From NCBI GenBank assembly GCA_963780865.1, contig CAWADT010000029.1, positions 40,949 to 104,948 of the forward strand: a stretch of 64,000 nucleotides of DNA. The letters are read 5' to 3'. A model generated the notes under the pieces. The model did no database searches. It was given only the letters and a program-made list of their open reading frames with translations, and was not told the DNA's origin. This document shows positions 40,506-50,106 of this stretch, one piece after another. How positions within the stretch are numbered: the first letter of the stretch is position 1; each line of letters begins with the position of its first letter. The stretch is from FEN-1073 sp963780865 (lineage in GTDB: Bacteria > Chloroflexota > Anaerolineae > Anaerolineales > RBG-16-64-43). Made by a program: the position numbers and the translations under genes.

Positions 40506-40880
40506 ATGGCCGCGCCCGCCTCCTCCCCCGCTCCCATCCGCCGTTCCTGGCTCACCGTTGCCTGGACGCTCATGCGCCTGAGCGCGATCCTGCTCGTCCC
40601 GCTGGTGTGGGGCCACGTGATCATCCAGGACATGCTCGTAGGCGTGCATAAAATCAGCTTGGACTACGTGGCGCTGCGCTGGGCTTCAGTGGGCTGGCGG
40701 ATTTATGATGCGGCGCTGTTGTGCTTCGCGTTTGCGCACGGCTCGAACGGCCTGCGCCAGGTGCTCGAGGATTACATTCACGGGCGGACGGCGCGACGCG
40801 TAGTGCGCGTCATCCTCTTCCTCTTCTGGCTCTCCATCACCACCCTCGGCGCGATCACCGTGATCGGAGGCGTGCGCTGA
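40506..40880 (+). CDS. sdhD: Succinate dehydrogenase membrane subunit SdhD
   Basis: Second membrane anchor of complex II, ~124 residues from the ATG at 40506, with three membrane helices. The haem-ligand candidate is His in VLVPLVWGHVIIQDM and another in CFAFAHGSNGLRQVLEDYIHG. The stop overlaps the sdhA ATG by one base (TGATG), a sign of translational coupling. A longer upstream frame overlaps sdhC and is not used. Confidence 0.88.
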   Translation: MAAPASSPAPIRRSWLTVAWTLMRLSAILLVPLVWGHVIIQDMLVGVHKISLDYVALRWASVGWRIYDAALLCFAFAHGSNGLRQVLEDYIHGRTARRVVRVILFLFWLSITTLGAITVIGGVR

Positions 40881-42683
40881 TGCCCCAGGTGCATACCTTC
40901 GATGCGATCATCATCGGAGCCGGCGGCGCCGGGCTGATGGCCGCGCTCCACGCCGAAAGCGGAACGAACGTAGCGGTGATCTCGAAACTCTATCCGACCC
41001 GTTCCCACACCGGGACGGCGCAGGGCGGAGTGGCCGCGCCGCTCGGAAACATGGAAGAGGACCGCTGGGAATGGTATATGTACGATACCGTCAAGGGCGG
41101 CGATTACCTGGTCGACCAGGACGCGGCTGAAGTGCTCGCGCGCAAATCCGTCGACGCGGTGCTCGAGCTCGAACACTGGGGGCTGCCGTTCGACCGCACG
41201 GAAGACGGCCGCATCGAACAGCGCCGCTTCGGCGGGCACACCCGCGACTACGGCAAATCCCCGGTGATGCGCTCGTGCAAGAGCGCCGACCGAACCGGGC
41301 ACATGATCCTGCAGACCCTCTATCAAAACTGCATCCGCCGCGGGATCCGTTTCTTCGACGAATTCTTCGTGCTCGATTTAAATTCTGGAGGACGGAATCG
41401 CCCGCGGCGTGTCGGCGGTGGAGATCGCCACCGGCCAAACTCATCTGTTCCTCGCCAAGGCGGTGCTGCTGGCCACCGGCGGGTTCGGAAGGATGTTCGC
41501 CGTCACCTCCAACGCCCATTCGCTCAGCGGCGATATGGTCGCGTCGGTTCTACGCCGCGGGCTGCCGCTGGAGGACATGGAGTTCTTCCAATTCCATCCC
41601 ACCGGGATTTATAAAATGGGGATCCTGCTTTCGGAGGCCGCGCGCGGAGAGGGCGGAATTCTCATCAACGGCGCGGGCGAGCGTTTCATGGAGCGGTACG
41701 CCCCGAAACTGGTCGACCTCGCCCCGCGCGACATCATTTCGCGCGCCATCGACCAGGAGGTTCGCGCCGGACGCGGCGCCGACGGCCAGGATTACGTCTA
41801 CCTCGACATCCGCCCCGAAACGATCAACCGCTGCCACAGCGCGCCGGGAGGAAAAATGGTCACCGCCGCGCAGCTCGAAGCGAAACTCCCCGACATCATC
41901 GAGATGATGCGCGTCTATCAGGGGATCGATCCGCTGAAGGCGCCGGTGCCGACCCAGCCGACGGCGCATTACGCGATGGGCGGAATCCCCACCGATTGCG
42001 ACGGACGCGTGCTCAACTCCGCGCTGCAATCGGTGCCCGGGTTGTTCGCGGCCGGCGAATGCGCCTGCGTCTCGGTCCACGGCGCCAACCGGCTGGGAAC
42101 CAATTCGCTGGTCGACCTGCTCGTCTTCGGCCGGCGCAGCGGCCGCGCGCTCGCCGAATTTTGCGCGGGGGCATCCTTGGCGGAACCCTCCCCGCGCGCC
42201 GCTGAGGAAGCGTTCGCGGAGCTCGCGCGCCTGCAGCGTAGCCGCGGGCCGGAGCGTGTGGGCGTGCTGCGCGCGGCGATGCAGCGCTGCATGACGGACA
42301 AGGTGGGCTTGTACCGCACCGCGCAAGGAATGGAAGCAGCGTTGCCCATTCTGCGCGAACTAAAGGAGCGCTATCGAAACCTTGGCCTGGCCGACGCCGG
42401 GCGGAGGTGGAACACCGAAGTATTGGAAGCCTACGAACTGGGCTGCCTGCTCGATCTTGCCGAAACCACCGCCGCCAGCGCCTTGCACCGCACCGAAAGC
42501 CGCGGCGCGCATTTCCGCGAGGATTTTCCCGCGCGCGACGATGTGCAGTGGCTGAACCATACCCTGGCACTGCGCGCCGGAGCGGCGGAAGCAGCCGGTT
42601 CCGGCCCCGTAACGGAGGGGGTTCATTTTTCCCAACGGCCGGTCTCGATCACGAAATTCCAGCCGGTGGCGAGGGAATATTAA
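40880..42683 (+). CDS. sdhA: Succinate dehydrogenase flavoprotein SdhA (frameshifted)
   Basis: Catalytic subunit that oxidises succinate with covalent FAD. FAD binding: IIIGAGGAGLMAALHA. Covalent-FAD His: TRSHTGTAQGG. Active-site regions: HPTGIYKMGILLSEAARGEGG, HYAMGGIPT and GANRLGTNSLVDLLVFG. The frame breaks at the AAA of 41380-41382 (GATTTAAATTCTGG): one extra A. Removing it joins FFVLDLILEDGIARGVSAVEIATGQ. The joined length is ~600 residues, typical of the family. A point error in the assembly is the simplest explanation. Confidence 0.92.
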
Positions 42684-42685
42684 TT

Positions 42686-42776
42686 CACCCTCATCCGGCC
42701 TTCCCCCCGGAAAATCGCCGAGGGTCCGGCCACCTTCTCCCAGCATAAGCTGGGAGAAGGACGGGATGAGGGCGAT
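42686..42776. repeat. Palindromic repeat between sdhA and sdhB
   Basis: CACCCTCATCCGGCC...CTTCTCCCAGCATAAGCTGGGAGAAGGACGGGATGAGGG: an inverted repeat related to the nuo junction elements and to the copy near 58345. It fills the sdhA-sdhB gap. Confidence 0.8.
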
Positions 42777-42794
42777 GAAGGAAGAAACGAGATA

Positions 42795-43505
42795 ATGCTG
42801 GTCACGCTGAGAATAAAACGCTTTGATCCGGAACGAAAACCTTCCGGGTGGTGGTCCACCTATAGCCTCGAAGCCGAGCCGGGCGAGCGCGTTCTGGATC
42901 TGCTGGTGCGCGCGAAGGACGAGCACGATGGGAGCCTCACCTTCCGCCGCTCCTGCGCGCACGGCATTTGCGGGTCTGACGCGATGCGAATCAACGGAAC
43001 CAATAAACTAGCGTGCAAGACGTTGGTGCGGGAACTTGGGTCCCGGATCACGCTCGAGCCACTGCTGGGGATGCGCGTGGTGAGGGACCTGGTGGTTGAC
43101 ATGGAACCGTTCCTGGAAGCTTATCGCAGCGTGAAGCCGTATCTGATCAACGACGAGCCGCCTCCCGCAGACGGGCGCGAGCGGCGGCAGAGCCCGGCCG
43201 AAAGGATGCGGTTCGACGACACGACCAAGTGCATCCTGTGTGGGTGCTGCACCGCCGCCTGCCCGGTGTTCTGGGCGGACGGGGAATACGCCGGCCCGGC
43301 GGCGATCGTGCAGGCGCACCGCTTCCTCTTCGACAGCCGCGATCGCGGCGCGGCCGAACACACCGCCGCCCTCCTCGGGATGAAAGGGGTCTGGCGTTGC
43401 CGGACGATCTTCCAATGCACGCTCTCCTGCCCGCGCGAAATCCAGATCACCAAAGCCATCGCCGAGGCGAAAGAGGCGATCGTGCTGGGGAAGAACCGGC
43501 ACTAA
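42795..43505 (+). CDS. sdhB: Succinate dehydrogenase iron-sulphur subunit SdhB
   Basis: 236 residues carrying electrons from FAD to quinone. [2Fe-2S] site: SCAHGICGSDAM and a later KLAC, with Asp as one ligand as in E. coli SdhB. [4Fe-4S] and [3Fe-4S] sites: CILCGCCTAACP and CRTIFQCTLSCPREI. All clusters are present. The sdhC-D-A-B order is standard. Confidence 0.95.
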   Translation: MLVTLRIKRFDPERKPSGWWSTYSLEAEPGERVLDLLVRAKDEHDGSLTFRRSCAHGICGSDAMRINGTNKLACKTLVRELGSRITLEPLLGMRVVRDLVVDMEPFLEAYRSVKPYLINDEPPPADGRERRQSPAERMRFDDTTKCILCGCCTAACPVFWADGEYAGPAAIVQAHRFLFDSRDRGAAEHTAALLGMKGVWRCRTIFQCTLSCPREIQITKAIAEAKEAIVLGKNRH

Positions 43506-43826
43506 ACCGGTCTCCTCAAGAAAAGGGAAACAACTGTACGCGGATTACTCGGAGGGGGCACGGATTACACCGATAAATCTTTTATAATTTCATTCGCCGT
43601 AACGGCACTTTCTTTCAATAGCACCGACCCCATTAGTAAAAAAATACAATTGATCTTCGGTGAATCCGGTTTTATCCCGTGAAATCCGTGTTCCCTTTTT
43701 CCCCGTTCAAAATAACACCTTTTTTCGGCGGCGGGTCCCTGGCGGTTTTTCAAGGCGAGGTTTTTTGAAGATGTCGAAGTTAATCCTTCCGGGTACTTCA
43801 TGCAGTTGAAACCATACGCTGGGGGT
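43506..43826. other. Non-coding gap with degenerate 'CGGATTACACCGA' repeats
   Basis: Contains GCACGGATTACACCGATAAATC and CGGTGAATCCGG...CCGTGAAATCCGTG. Related sequence recurs at 46880-47062 and 58205-58260. No gene seen. Confidence 0.5.
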
Positions 43827-44660
43827 TTACGCCCCACCCTCGATACTCTCATGTAGAAAATTGAGAACGTCGCGGTGAAATTGTTTTCCAGAAGCAGGGT
43901 GGCCCATTCCCTTATACAGGATCAACCTGGCGTTGGGAATGCCTTCGGCCGTTTCGCGGAATAAGTCCGCCGGGTAAAATGGATCCTTATCCCCCGCTAC
44001 CACGAGCGTCGGCGCCTTGATCTGCTTCAGACGATCTTTAAAGTTATGTTTGTCTTCCGCCTCGATGGTGACAACCAAATCGGATGGATCTTCTGGCGCG
44101 GCCAATATTCCAGCCAAAAGCGATCCGATCCAGGTAAACGGCCTGGCCATGTGCATCATCGGTCCACTCCGGGGAAGCATGGGCCCGATCAGGGCGGCGT
44201 AGGCTGCCCTCCATCGGCGCTGGCGCGCCAGAAGCCCGATCCGTATTTGTACACTCCTGCTTAATTCGCCGAGTGTATATGCGCTCGAATGGATGATTAA
44301 TTTCCGCAGAAGATCGGGGTGGTCGGCGGCAAAATACTGAGCAATCGATCCTCCGGTCGAAACGCCGATCACATCGACCGGCGCACCAATCTCCTCCCGA
44401 ATCATCGTCGCGTAATCATCCGACATATCCTTTAAAGAGTAGCCGTCGGGCAATCCTTGTTTGCGGAGAACAAGATAAATCGTATAGTCCTTTTCCAGGT
44501 ATTGATAATAATTTCTATAGAGGGGAGCCAAAATTTCGGGCAGCGGACGATTCCTAAAAAACAATCCTCGAAAGATCACGAGAGTGCGCGGTCCGTGGCC
44601 CACTCGGTTGTAGGGAATATGGTTATGGGAGTATCCGGCGACGGCATTTAGTTTCTTCAC
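43827..44660 (-). CDS. Alpha/beta hydrolase
   Basis: 277 residues. Oxyanion region: LVIFRGLFFRNRPLP, nucleophile elbow IGVSTGGSIAQYF with Ser, acid in LVVAGDKDPFYPADL, and histidine in YKGMGHPASG. The triad is complete, so it should be active. There is no signal peptide. The substrate is not evident; similar enzymes include esterases and haloperoxidase-type hydrolases. Confidence 0.85.
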   Translation of the reverse strand: MKKLNAVAGYSHNHIPYNRVGHGPRTLVIFRGLFFRNRPLPEILAPLYRNYYQYLEKDYTIYLVLRKQGLPDGYSLKDMSDDYATMIREEIGAPVDVIGVSTGGSIAQYFAADHPDLLRKLIIHSSAYTLGELSRSVQIRIGLLARQRRWRAAYAALIGPMLPRSGPMMHMARPFTWIGSLLAGILAAPEDPSDLVVTIEAEDKHNFKDRLKQIKAPTLVVAGDKDPFYPADLFRETAEGIPNARLILYKGMGHPASGKQFHRDVLNFLHESIEGGA

Positions 44661-44925
44661 TGTTCCCTTTCCTCAGCCGGCATCCAGCCGACCTCGAGCA
44701 AGATTCACGTAGAAGAATCGTGCCGGACGGCAACCCGTTGTCTGGCGGTTGGCCGGGTTTTTCCGCCAATATTCCACCCGGAATGTCATCCTTATCCTCC
44801 GCCAATTTTCACCGCAGCCTTGCCGGTTCGCCGCAAGCGTTGGCCGGGCTTGGAAATATTTTCCTGTGCAGTTGTCCAAATGCGCACATGGCGCAATCCA
44901 TATCATCCGCGCCAATTCCGAAAAT

Positions 44926-46659
44926 CTATTGCGCCGGGGACGGAGAGGTTGCCGATCCGCTTTGCGGCCGGAGATAAGCCCACAGGAAATTATCGCCGCT
45001 GTTGGCGCGCACCAATGCCGTGGCGACCGCCGGCAGGCTGGCCGCTCCGGGATAGATCAGATAGCGGGGTTCCCAGGCAGGGTGGAATTTTCCCTTATAG
45101 GCATGCAGCCCTTTGAAATTATAAAAGCGATTGACGTTGTCATAGAGATACCGCAGCGCGCGCTCGGTGCGGGGCGCGGAGGATTGCTCGCCCACGCCGG
45201 CCAGTGCGCTTAATCCCAGACTGAAGGTGGCAAAACCCTTTGCTTTGGCCCAGGAAAAAAGCGCGATGAACAAATAATCCATCGTCCCATTTTCCACGCC
45301 CGGCAGGCGCCGCATTAAATCCACTGCAGATTCGTTGCGCCGGTATTCCGGCACCAGGGAGGCAAAGGCGCTGATGTCGCCGTCGGGCCGATGCGCCGCC
45401 AGGATCGTACTCTGGCGAATATAGTCGTCGTCGAACCAGCCATTGGCAAAACGCAGTTCGGTCCCGTCCATCATCGTCAGCCAGGCATCACTTATAAAAC
45501 GCAACTCCTCCATCAAATCCTGGTTCAGCGGAGGAACGTGCGTCTCGACCCGCATTCCCAGTTTGGCAAAGCGGGTGTTGGTGTTGCGCCATTCCTTGCC
45601 GGCGCTGCCATCCATGGTAAAGGTCGCTAAATCCACAATCGCCTCTTGTCCGATGCGCAGCGCGCTAAATCCCGCGGCGGCGTACAGCTCCAGCGTCTCG
45701 GGCGGCGTCTGATAAAAAGCAGGCTGCCAATCGTTGCGCTCGCAATAGGTTTTAAACCTTGCCAGTGCCTCCGGAAAATCTTCGGCCGGACCGATCGGAT
45801 CGCCGAGTGCCAGCGCCATTCGCCCTTTGAGGACATAGGAAACCATCGAGCCTCCGGGGCTGAAGAAGAAGGATTTGTCATCCAAGAGCGTAAACCGCGC
45901 CAGCGCCGAAATACCATATTGTTCGACAATCACGCGTGCCCGGGCTCGATCTTCCGACAATGACGGCTTCCGCACCAATACCGGCCGGCCGAGCAGCAAC
46001 AGGCTGTAACCGAGCGTCACGGCGGCGACGATATAAATGGAATTGACGAAGTAACGCCCAAAGCCGGTGACGGGTTCCAAACCGGTATTGGTGAATTGCG
46101 TGAACATGATAACGGTTTGCCGCAGGGCACCTGGAAGGTCGAATTTCACGCCGATGTGCCGGTCCAGAAGGAAGAAACCGACCGTTCCGTAGGCCAGCGT
46201 GAAACCCAGTGAAGCTAGCGCGACGAGTGCTGCGGTGCGGATGGAAGGCGGGTCGGACCGCGCATGGTAATGCGAGCGCATGGCAAAGAGCACGACGCCC
46301 AGCGCCAGCGCTAAAATCGCGACTTCATAATCCAACCCTTTGAGCAGATTGCCGACCGCCGCCACCAGAAGCGCGATTTCCGTCAACAGCCAGGCGGTTT
46401 GTTTCCTCCGCCAGAGGTTGACCGAAAGCAAGAGCAGGGCAAAGCCGGCCAGCGTGGTCGCCAGATGACTTCCATGCCGCACTTCCAACGGCAGGAAGCG
46501 TCGCAGCAAGGCCATTCGATCGGCTAACGCCGGCGTGAGCACCGACGCGACGTTTACCGCGCCCGTCACCGCGGTGAGGATGGCAATAAGATGCACTATG
46601 CCCGCTTCCGCGGACATTCGCATCCGGCGCCAATGCTTGCGTACGCTATCCCAGATCAT
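44926..46659 (-). CDS. mprF: MprF-like lysylphosphatidylglycerol synthase
   Basis: 577 residues: about six membrane helices (25-240) and a C-terminal cytosolic DUF2156 domain (250-560), with KSFFFSPGGSMVSYVLKGRMALALGDPIGP, AFYQTPPETLELYAAAGF and LHAYKGKFHPAWEPRYL. This domain transfers an amino acid from tRNA to phosphatidylglycerol, making the membrane less anionic and more resistant to cationic peptides. The membrane part is shorter than in Staphylococcus MprF, resembling the LysX/short-synthase type. The amino acid used cannot be told. Confidence 0.87.
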   Translation of the reverse strand: MIWDSVRKHWRRMRMSAEAGIVHLIAILTAVTGAVNVASVLTPALADRMALLRRFLPLEVRHGSHLATTLAGFALLLLSVNLWRRKQTAWLLTEIALLVAAVGNLLKGLDYEVAILALALGVVLFAMRSHYHARSDPPSIRTAALVALASLGFTLAYGTVGFFLLDRHIGVKFDLPGALRQTVIMFTQFTNTGLEPVTGFGRYFVNSIYIVAAVTLGYSLLLLGRPVLVRKPSLSEDRARARVIVEQYGISALARFTLLDDKSFFFSPGGSMVSYVLKGRMALALGDPIGPAEDFPEALARFKTYCERNDWQPAFYQTPPETLELYAAAGFSALRIGQEAIVDLATFTMDGSAGKEWRNTNTRFAKLGMRVETHVPPLNQDLMEELRFISDAWLTMMDGTELRFANGWFDDDYIRQSTILAAHRPDGDISAFASLVPEYRRNESAVDLMRRLPGVENGTMDYLFIALFSWAKAKGFATFSLGLSALAGVGEQSSAPRTERALRYLYDNVNRFYNFKGLHAYKGKFHPAWEPRYLIYPGAASLPAVATALVRANSGDNFLWAYLRPQSGSATSPSPAQ

Positions 46660-47128
46660 AGGGCATTTGGCAGCGATTTCTTTTGCACGGAAAATTTGCT
46701 CTGCGTGTCTTCATTGAGGATCGGCGGGCTTGGTGAATTTTCCATTCTTTATTGGGCACGATCCTGGGAGAGTTCGCTCCCCAACGGCTGTCAGCTCAGC
46801 CCAGTCCAGGCTGCGGGTTACAATTAATCATTTTAGCAGGAAAATGAAACCACATTCTATCCCTGCGGTATAGGGAATCCGCGGACAAACGCGGAACTCA
46901 CTGAAAGAACAATGACGGAATACTCTTTTTATTTTAGGTTCTGATATCCTCCGGCATCTTCATGATAGGGTAATTATTTCTATTGGATCTTTTCGGTGTA
47001 ATCCGCTTTATTCCGTGCCCGCCCGCGCGCAGCGGGCGTAATCCGTGTACGGTTTTTTCCCAAACAAGACAAAAGATGAGTTTTCCAGTAGAATATCCTT
47101 TGGAGAGGGATTCATCCCCGCGCTATCC
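46660..47128. other. Non-coding divergent gap with degenerate repeats
   Basis: Gap between the divergent mprF-like and cyclase genes. At ~46880-47062 it holds AT-rich sequence and CGGTGTAATCCGCTTTATTCCGTG...GCGGGCGTAATCCGTGTACGG, related to the repeat near 43540. No gene seen. Confidence 0.5.
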
Positions 47129-48193
47129 ATGGACCTTCAAACCATCCTCAATCGACCACCGAACGTACTGGTGGCCGACGACGATCGGAATATCCGCGAG
47201 CTTCTGCAAACCCACCTGGAAGCCTCCGGTTGCCGGGTATTTTCCGCCGGGAATGGGCCCGCCGTCATGGAAACCCTGGAAAAAGAATCCATCGATCTGG
47301 TGCTGCTGGACATTGAAATGCCGGGCGGCAACGGGTTGGAAATATGCCGCGCCATCAAGGAGGATAAACGAACCCGAATGATCCCGGTGATGATCGTCAC
47401 CGCTCACGAGTCAGAGCGGCTGGAGGCGGTCAATTCCGGAGCCGACGAATTCCTGGGCAAACCGCTGCAGTCCAGCATCCTCCTCACCCGGGCGCGGTCG
47501 CTGTTGCGCCTGCGCAAACTGCACCTGGACCTGGAGGAGCGCAATGAGCTGCTTCGGCGCACGCTGCACCGCTACGTATCCAAGGAAATGGCCGACACGA
47601 TCCTCGGCGAACCGGAGCGTTATCTGCGGTTGGGCGGCGAAATCCGGCGCGTGACGGTGGTCTTTGCCGATATCAAAGGATTCGTCCGCTTCACCGAGAA
47701 CCATTCCGCGCGCGAGGCGGTGGACGTGCTCAACCGGGTGTTTCCGGTCTTCACCAAAGTGATCTTCGAGTTCAACGGCACCTTCGACAAATTCATCGGC
47801 GACGCGGTCATGGCGTTCTTCGGCGCCCCGGTGGAGCAGCCGGACGCCGCCCGCCGCGCGGTGGAAACCGCGCGCCGCATGCAGTTGGCCTTCGCCGAGC
47901 TGCTGCCGTCGATGAATCTCGCCTCGGGCGAGATCGCCCTCGGCATCGGACTGCATACCGGCGAGGCGATCGTCGGCAACATCGGCTCCGAGACGGTGAT
48001 GGATTACACGGCGGTGGGCGATACCGTCAACATCGCGAAGCGATTGCAGGAGGAAGCCTGGCCCGGACAGGTGCTGCTCAGCCAGGCCACCTACGAGGAG
48101 GCCGGCCAGCCGGCCGCGCACCGCCTGGGCGACCGGCGCCTGTCGGGACGTTCGGGCCCGGTGACCATCTTCTCACTGGAATTGCAACCTTAG
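47129..48193 (+). CDS. Response regulator fused to class III adenylate/guanylate cyclase
   Basis: 354 residues from the ATG at 47129. Receiver domain (about 12-128): VLVADDDRNIRELL, phosphoacceptor Asp in VLLDIEMPGGNG, TA and Lys later. A short coiled linker follows, then the cyclase domain: VTVVFADIKGFVRF (first metal Asp), FDKFIGDAVMAFFG (second metal Asp) and GIGLHTGEAIVGNIGSE. Phosphorylation should control cyclic nucleotide production. No histidine kinase is adjacent. An upstream in-frame ATG is less likely because homology starts here. Confidence 0.9.
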   Translation: MDLQTILNRPPNVLVADDDRNIRELLQTHLEASGCRVFSAGNGPAVMETLEKESIDLVLLDIEMPGGNGLEICRAIKEDKRTRMIPVMIVTAHESERLEAVNSGADEFLGKPLQSSILLTRARSLLRLRKLHLDLEERNELLRRTLHRYVSKEMADTILGEPERYLRLGGEIRRVTVVFADIKGFVRFTENHSAREAVDVLNRVFPVFTKVIFEFNGTFDKFIGDAVMAFFGAPVEQPDAARRAVETARRMQLAFAELLPSMNLASGEIALGIGLHTGEAIVGNIGSETVMDYTAVGDTVNIAKRLQEEAWPGQVLLSQATYEEAGQPAAHRLGDRRLSGRSGPVTIFSLELQP

Positions 48194-48257
48194 TCCATTT
48201 CCTCCGCTGCTCATGATTTCTACAAAGTGATCGGCGAATTCTTTCCGGGATTTCATC

Positions 48258-48263
48258 TATAAT
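48258..48263 (+). promoter_or_regulatory. -10 element of the small membrane protein gene
   Basis: TATAAT 47 bp before the ATG at 48310; no good -35. Confidence 0.35.
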
Positions 48264-48309
48264 TACCGATGAGGAATAATCCCGCACTCATTTCCCAAGA
48301 GGAGGAGCC

Positions 48310-48633
48310 ATGCTCGTCATCCACCGCATCGGAATATTTTCGCTCGCGAAATTTCTTGGAATATTGTATGGGTTGTTCGGCCTGCTTTTCGGTTTATTCT
48401 TTTCGGCGTCCAGCATTTTGGCGGGGGGAATTCTTAAAAACGCGCTCGCGACAAGCGGCGCCAACGGCGGTTCCAGCAGCGGCATCATCAGCACCCTGGT
48501 CGGGGTGGGCGCCTGCATTTTCTTCCCGATCCTTTATGCGATTCTCGGTTTCATCGGCGGGATCATCACGGCCGTGATCGCCAACATCACACTGGCCATC
48601 TCCGGCGGATTGGAATTTAAAACAAAATCTTAA
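48310..48633 (+). CDS. Conserved small membrane protein (DUF3566-like)
   Basis: 107 residues. It begins MLVIHRIGIFSLAKFLGILYGL, a start typical of small conserved membrane proteins in archaea and Gram-positive bacteria, and has two membrane helices separated by a Gly/Ser-rich loop. AAGAGGAGGAGCC is a strong ribosome binding site. Function is unknown. It is a single-gene unit with its own terminator. Confidence 0.75.
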   Translation: MLVIHRIGIFSLAKFLGILYGLFGLLFGLFFSASSILAGGILKNALATSGANGGSSSGIISTLVGVGACIFFPILYAILGFIGGIITAVIANITLAISGGLEFKTKS

Positions 48634-48671
48634 TCGAATCCGGGGATGATTCCACGAGGACCGTTGCATTA

Positions 48672-48715
48672 AAAACAACAGCCCCCTCCCGTCTTGAAGG
48701 GCTGTTGTTTTTTTT
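48672..48715. terminator. Bidirectional terminator between convergent genes
   Basis: Stem AAACAACAGCCC / GGGCTGTTGTTT followed on the plus strand by a run of eight T. The minus strand also ends in TTTTT. It serves the genes ending at 48633 (+) and 48724 (-). Confidence 0.9.
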
Positions 48716-48723
48716 ACCGCTGA

Positions 48724-48981
48724 TCAATCGGTTTTTACCTGCAGTTCGCCGACGTCGGTTTCCTTTCCTTCCTGGACCAGAACGCGGCTAGATCCGCCCA
48801 TGAAACTCAATTGAACCCACTGCTCGCCTACCTGGAACGTCAAAACATAATATCCCGCGGGGAGATCGGTGATCGAGAATTTTCCATTCGCATCCGTCGA
48901 TGTTTCTTTCTTAAAAGGCTGGTCGCTGCACGGGGTATTCCCGGAAAAGGAAAGAACGATCGCTTCCACGCAGAATTCCAT
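48724..48981 (-). CDS. Carboxypeptidase-regulatory-like domain protein, 5' end uncertain
   Basis: 85 residues from an internal ATG, reading TDANGKFSITDLPAGYYVLTFQVG, the beta-sandwich repeat of carboxypeptidase regulatory-like domains in surface proteins. Coding in the same frame continues upstream (TIPKGGAPVANAK) to about 49020 and then meets a stop, with no start codon. A signal peptide would be expected. Either a frameshift lies near 49020 or the gene has lost its 5' end. Confidence 0.55.
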   Translation of the reverse strand: MEFCVEAIVLSFSGNTPCSDQPFKKETSTDANGKFSITDLPAGYYVLTFQVGEQWVQLSFMGGSSRVLVQEGKETDVGELQVKTD

Positions 48982-49125
48982 TTTCGCGTTCGCGACCGGT
49001 GCGCCTCCCTTGGGGATGGTCCGACGATCGAAATGCAGGGAACTCGGTCAACTCCAGCTTCGGTTCCGCTCTCTGTTCTACGGGTTTTCCGCCCGGCCAT
49101 TGTTGATGCGCGGCCTGATTTGGGT

Positions 49126-49830
49126 CTATATTGCGTGTCCCTCCGATCCGGTGTCGCCGAATAACCGCTGCCGGTCCAAATCCCCCAGCTCGCGCACCGC
49201 CGCATCGACCGGGATTTCCTTCAAGCCGTCGGCTGTCGGCGTTTCGTATCCCAGCGCAATCAGGTAGCCGATCCCGGCGGTTCGCGCCGCCTTCATTCCG
49301 GAAAGCGAGTCTTCCACTACCACGCATCGCGAAGAATCCAATTTTAAGTTGGCGGCCGCCTGTAGATAGAAATCCGGCGCCGGTTTGCTGCGAAGAACGC
49401 CGTTGTCGAGGACGAACTGGCGCGGATCGAACCAGCGCTTGAGCCCGAGGTGCTCGACGAAAAAATCCACGTTCACTTTCTCCGACGCGGTGGCAATGGT
49501 GCGCGGAATGGACCGGGCTTTCAAATAATCCAGCAGGTCTTCCGCGCCGGGCGAGAGCCGGAACTTTTCGCCCTGCTGCAGGCATAGTGCCCGGTAGGCC
49601 GCCTCACGCTCGTCGATCAACCGCCGGTTTTCCTTTTCTTCCAACCGCCGCCCGGCAAGATATGCCTGCGTATCCCGTCCGTTGCAGCCGAGGACAAACC
49701 GCGCGAATTCATCGCCCGAAAACGGACGGCCGCGGAGTTTCATCGCGGTCCGCTGCCAGCCGATTTCTATGAGCGGCGCGTCCCACCACAGGACACCATT
49801 GAAATCGAAAATGATTCCGTCGTAATTCAT
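49126..49830 (-). CDS. HAD-IA family phosphatase (beta-phosphoglucomutase-like)
   Basis: 234 residues from the ATG at 49828-49830; the longer upstream frame is repeat sequence. Motif I: GIIFDFNGVLWWDAP; motif II in RTIATASEKVN; lysine in LRSKPAPDFYLQAA; motif III in CVVVEDSLSGMKAARTAGI. This set is that of phosphatases and mutases acting on sugar phosphates. Asn replaces the second motif I Asp (DFN instead of DxD), which argues for altered chemistry or low mutase activity. Confidence 0.85.
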   Translation of the reverse strand: MNYDGIIFDFNGVLWWDAPLIEIGWQRTAMKLRGRPFSGDEFARFVLGCNGRDTQAYLAGRRLEEKENRRLIDEREAAYRALCLQQGEKFRLSPGAEDLLDYLKARSIPRTIATASEKVNVDFFVEHLGLKRWFDPRQFVLDNGVLRSKPAPDFYLQAAANLKLDSSRCVVVEDSLSGMKAARTAGIGYLIALGYETPTADGLKEIPVDAAVRELGDLDRQRLFGDTGSEGHAI

Positions 49831-49925
49831 GCAGATACGTTTTACCAGCGAAAGATCGCGACTCCTCGCCCCTACCGGGGCTCGGAGTGACACACTTCCA
49901 ATGTATCGACCCATTGCGGTCGTCA

Positions 49926-50106
49926 GTGGACTATGGACCACAGACCATCGACCATCGCCGAGGGTTCACGGTCAATGGACTCTCCCTATCAAACGTTCGT
50001 TGACTCTCGATCGTTGATTTTACTGCGTATGATCGACCGCATTCGCCTACAGATATTCGCATTCAAACCATCGGCTATGGTCTATGGTCTAAGGTCGATG
50101 GTCCGT
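49926..50106. repeat. GGACTATGGACCA / GGTCTATGGTC inverted repeat
   Basis: Second copy of the family at 36372-36474, with wider spacing between the arms (CAGTGGACTATGGACCACAG and TATGGTCTATGGTC). It reaches into the last codons of uvrB (ending at 50089). Confidence 0.7.
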
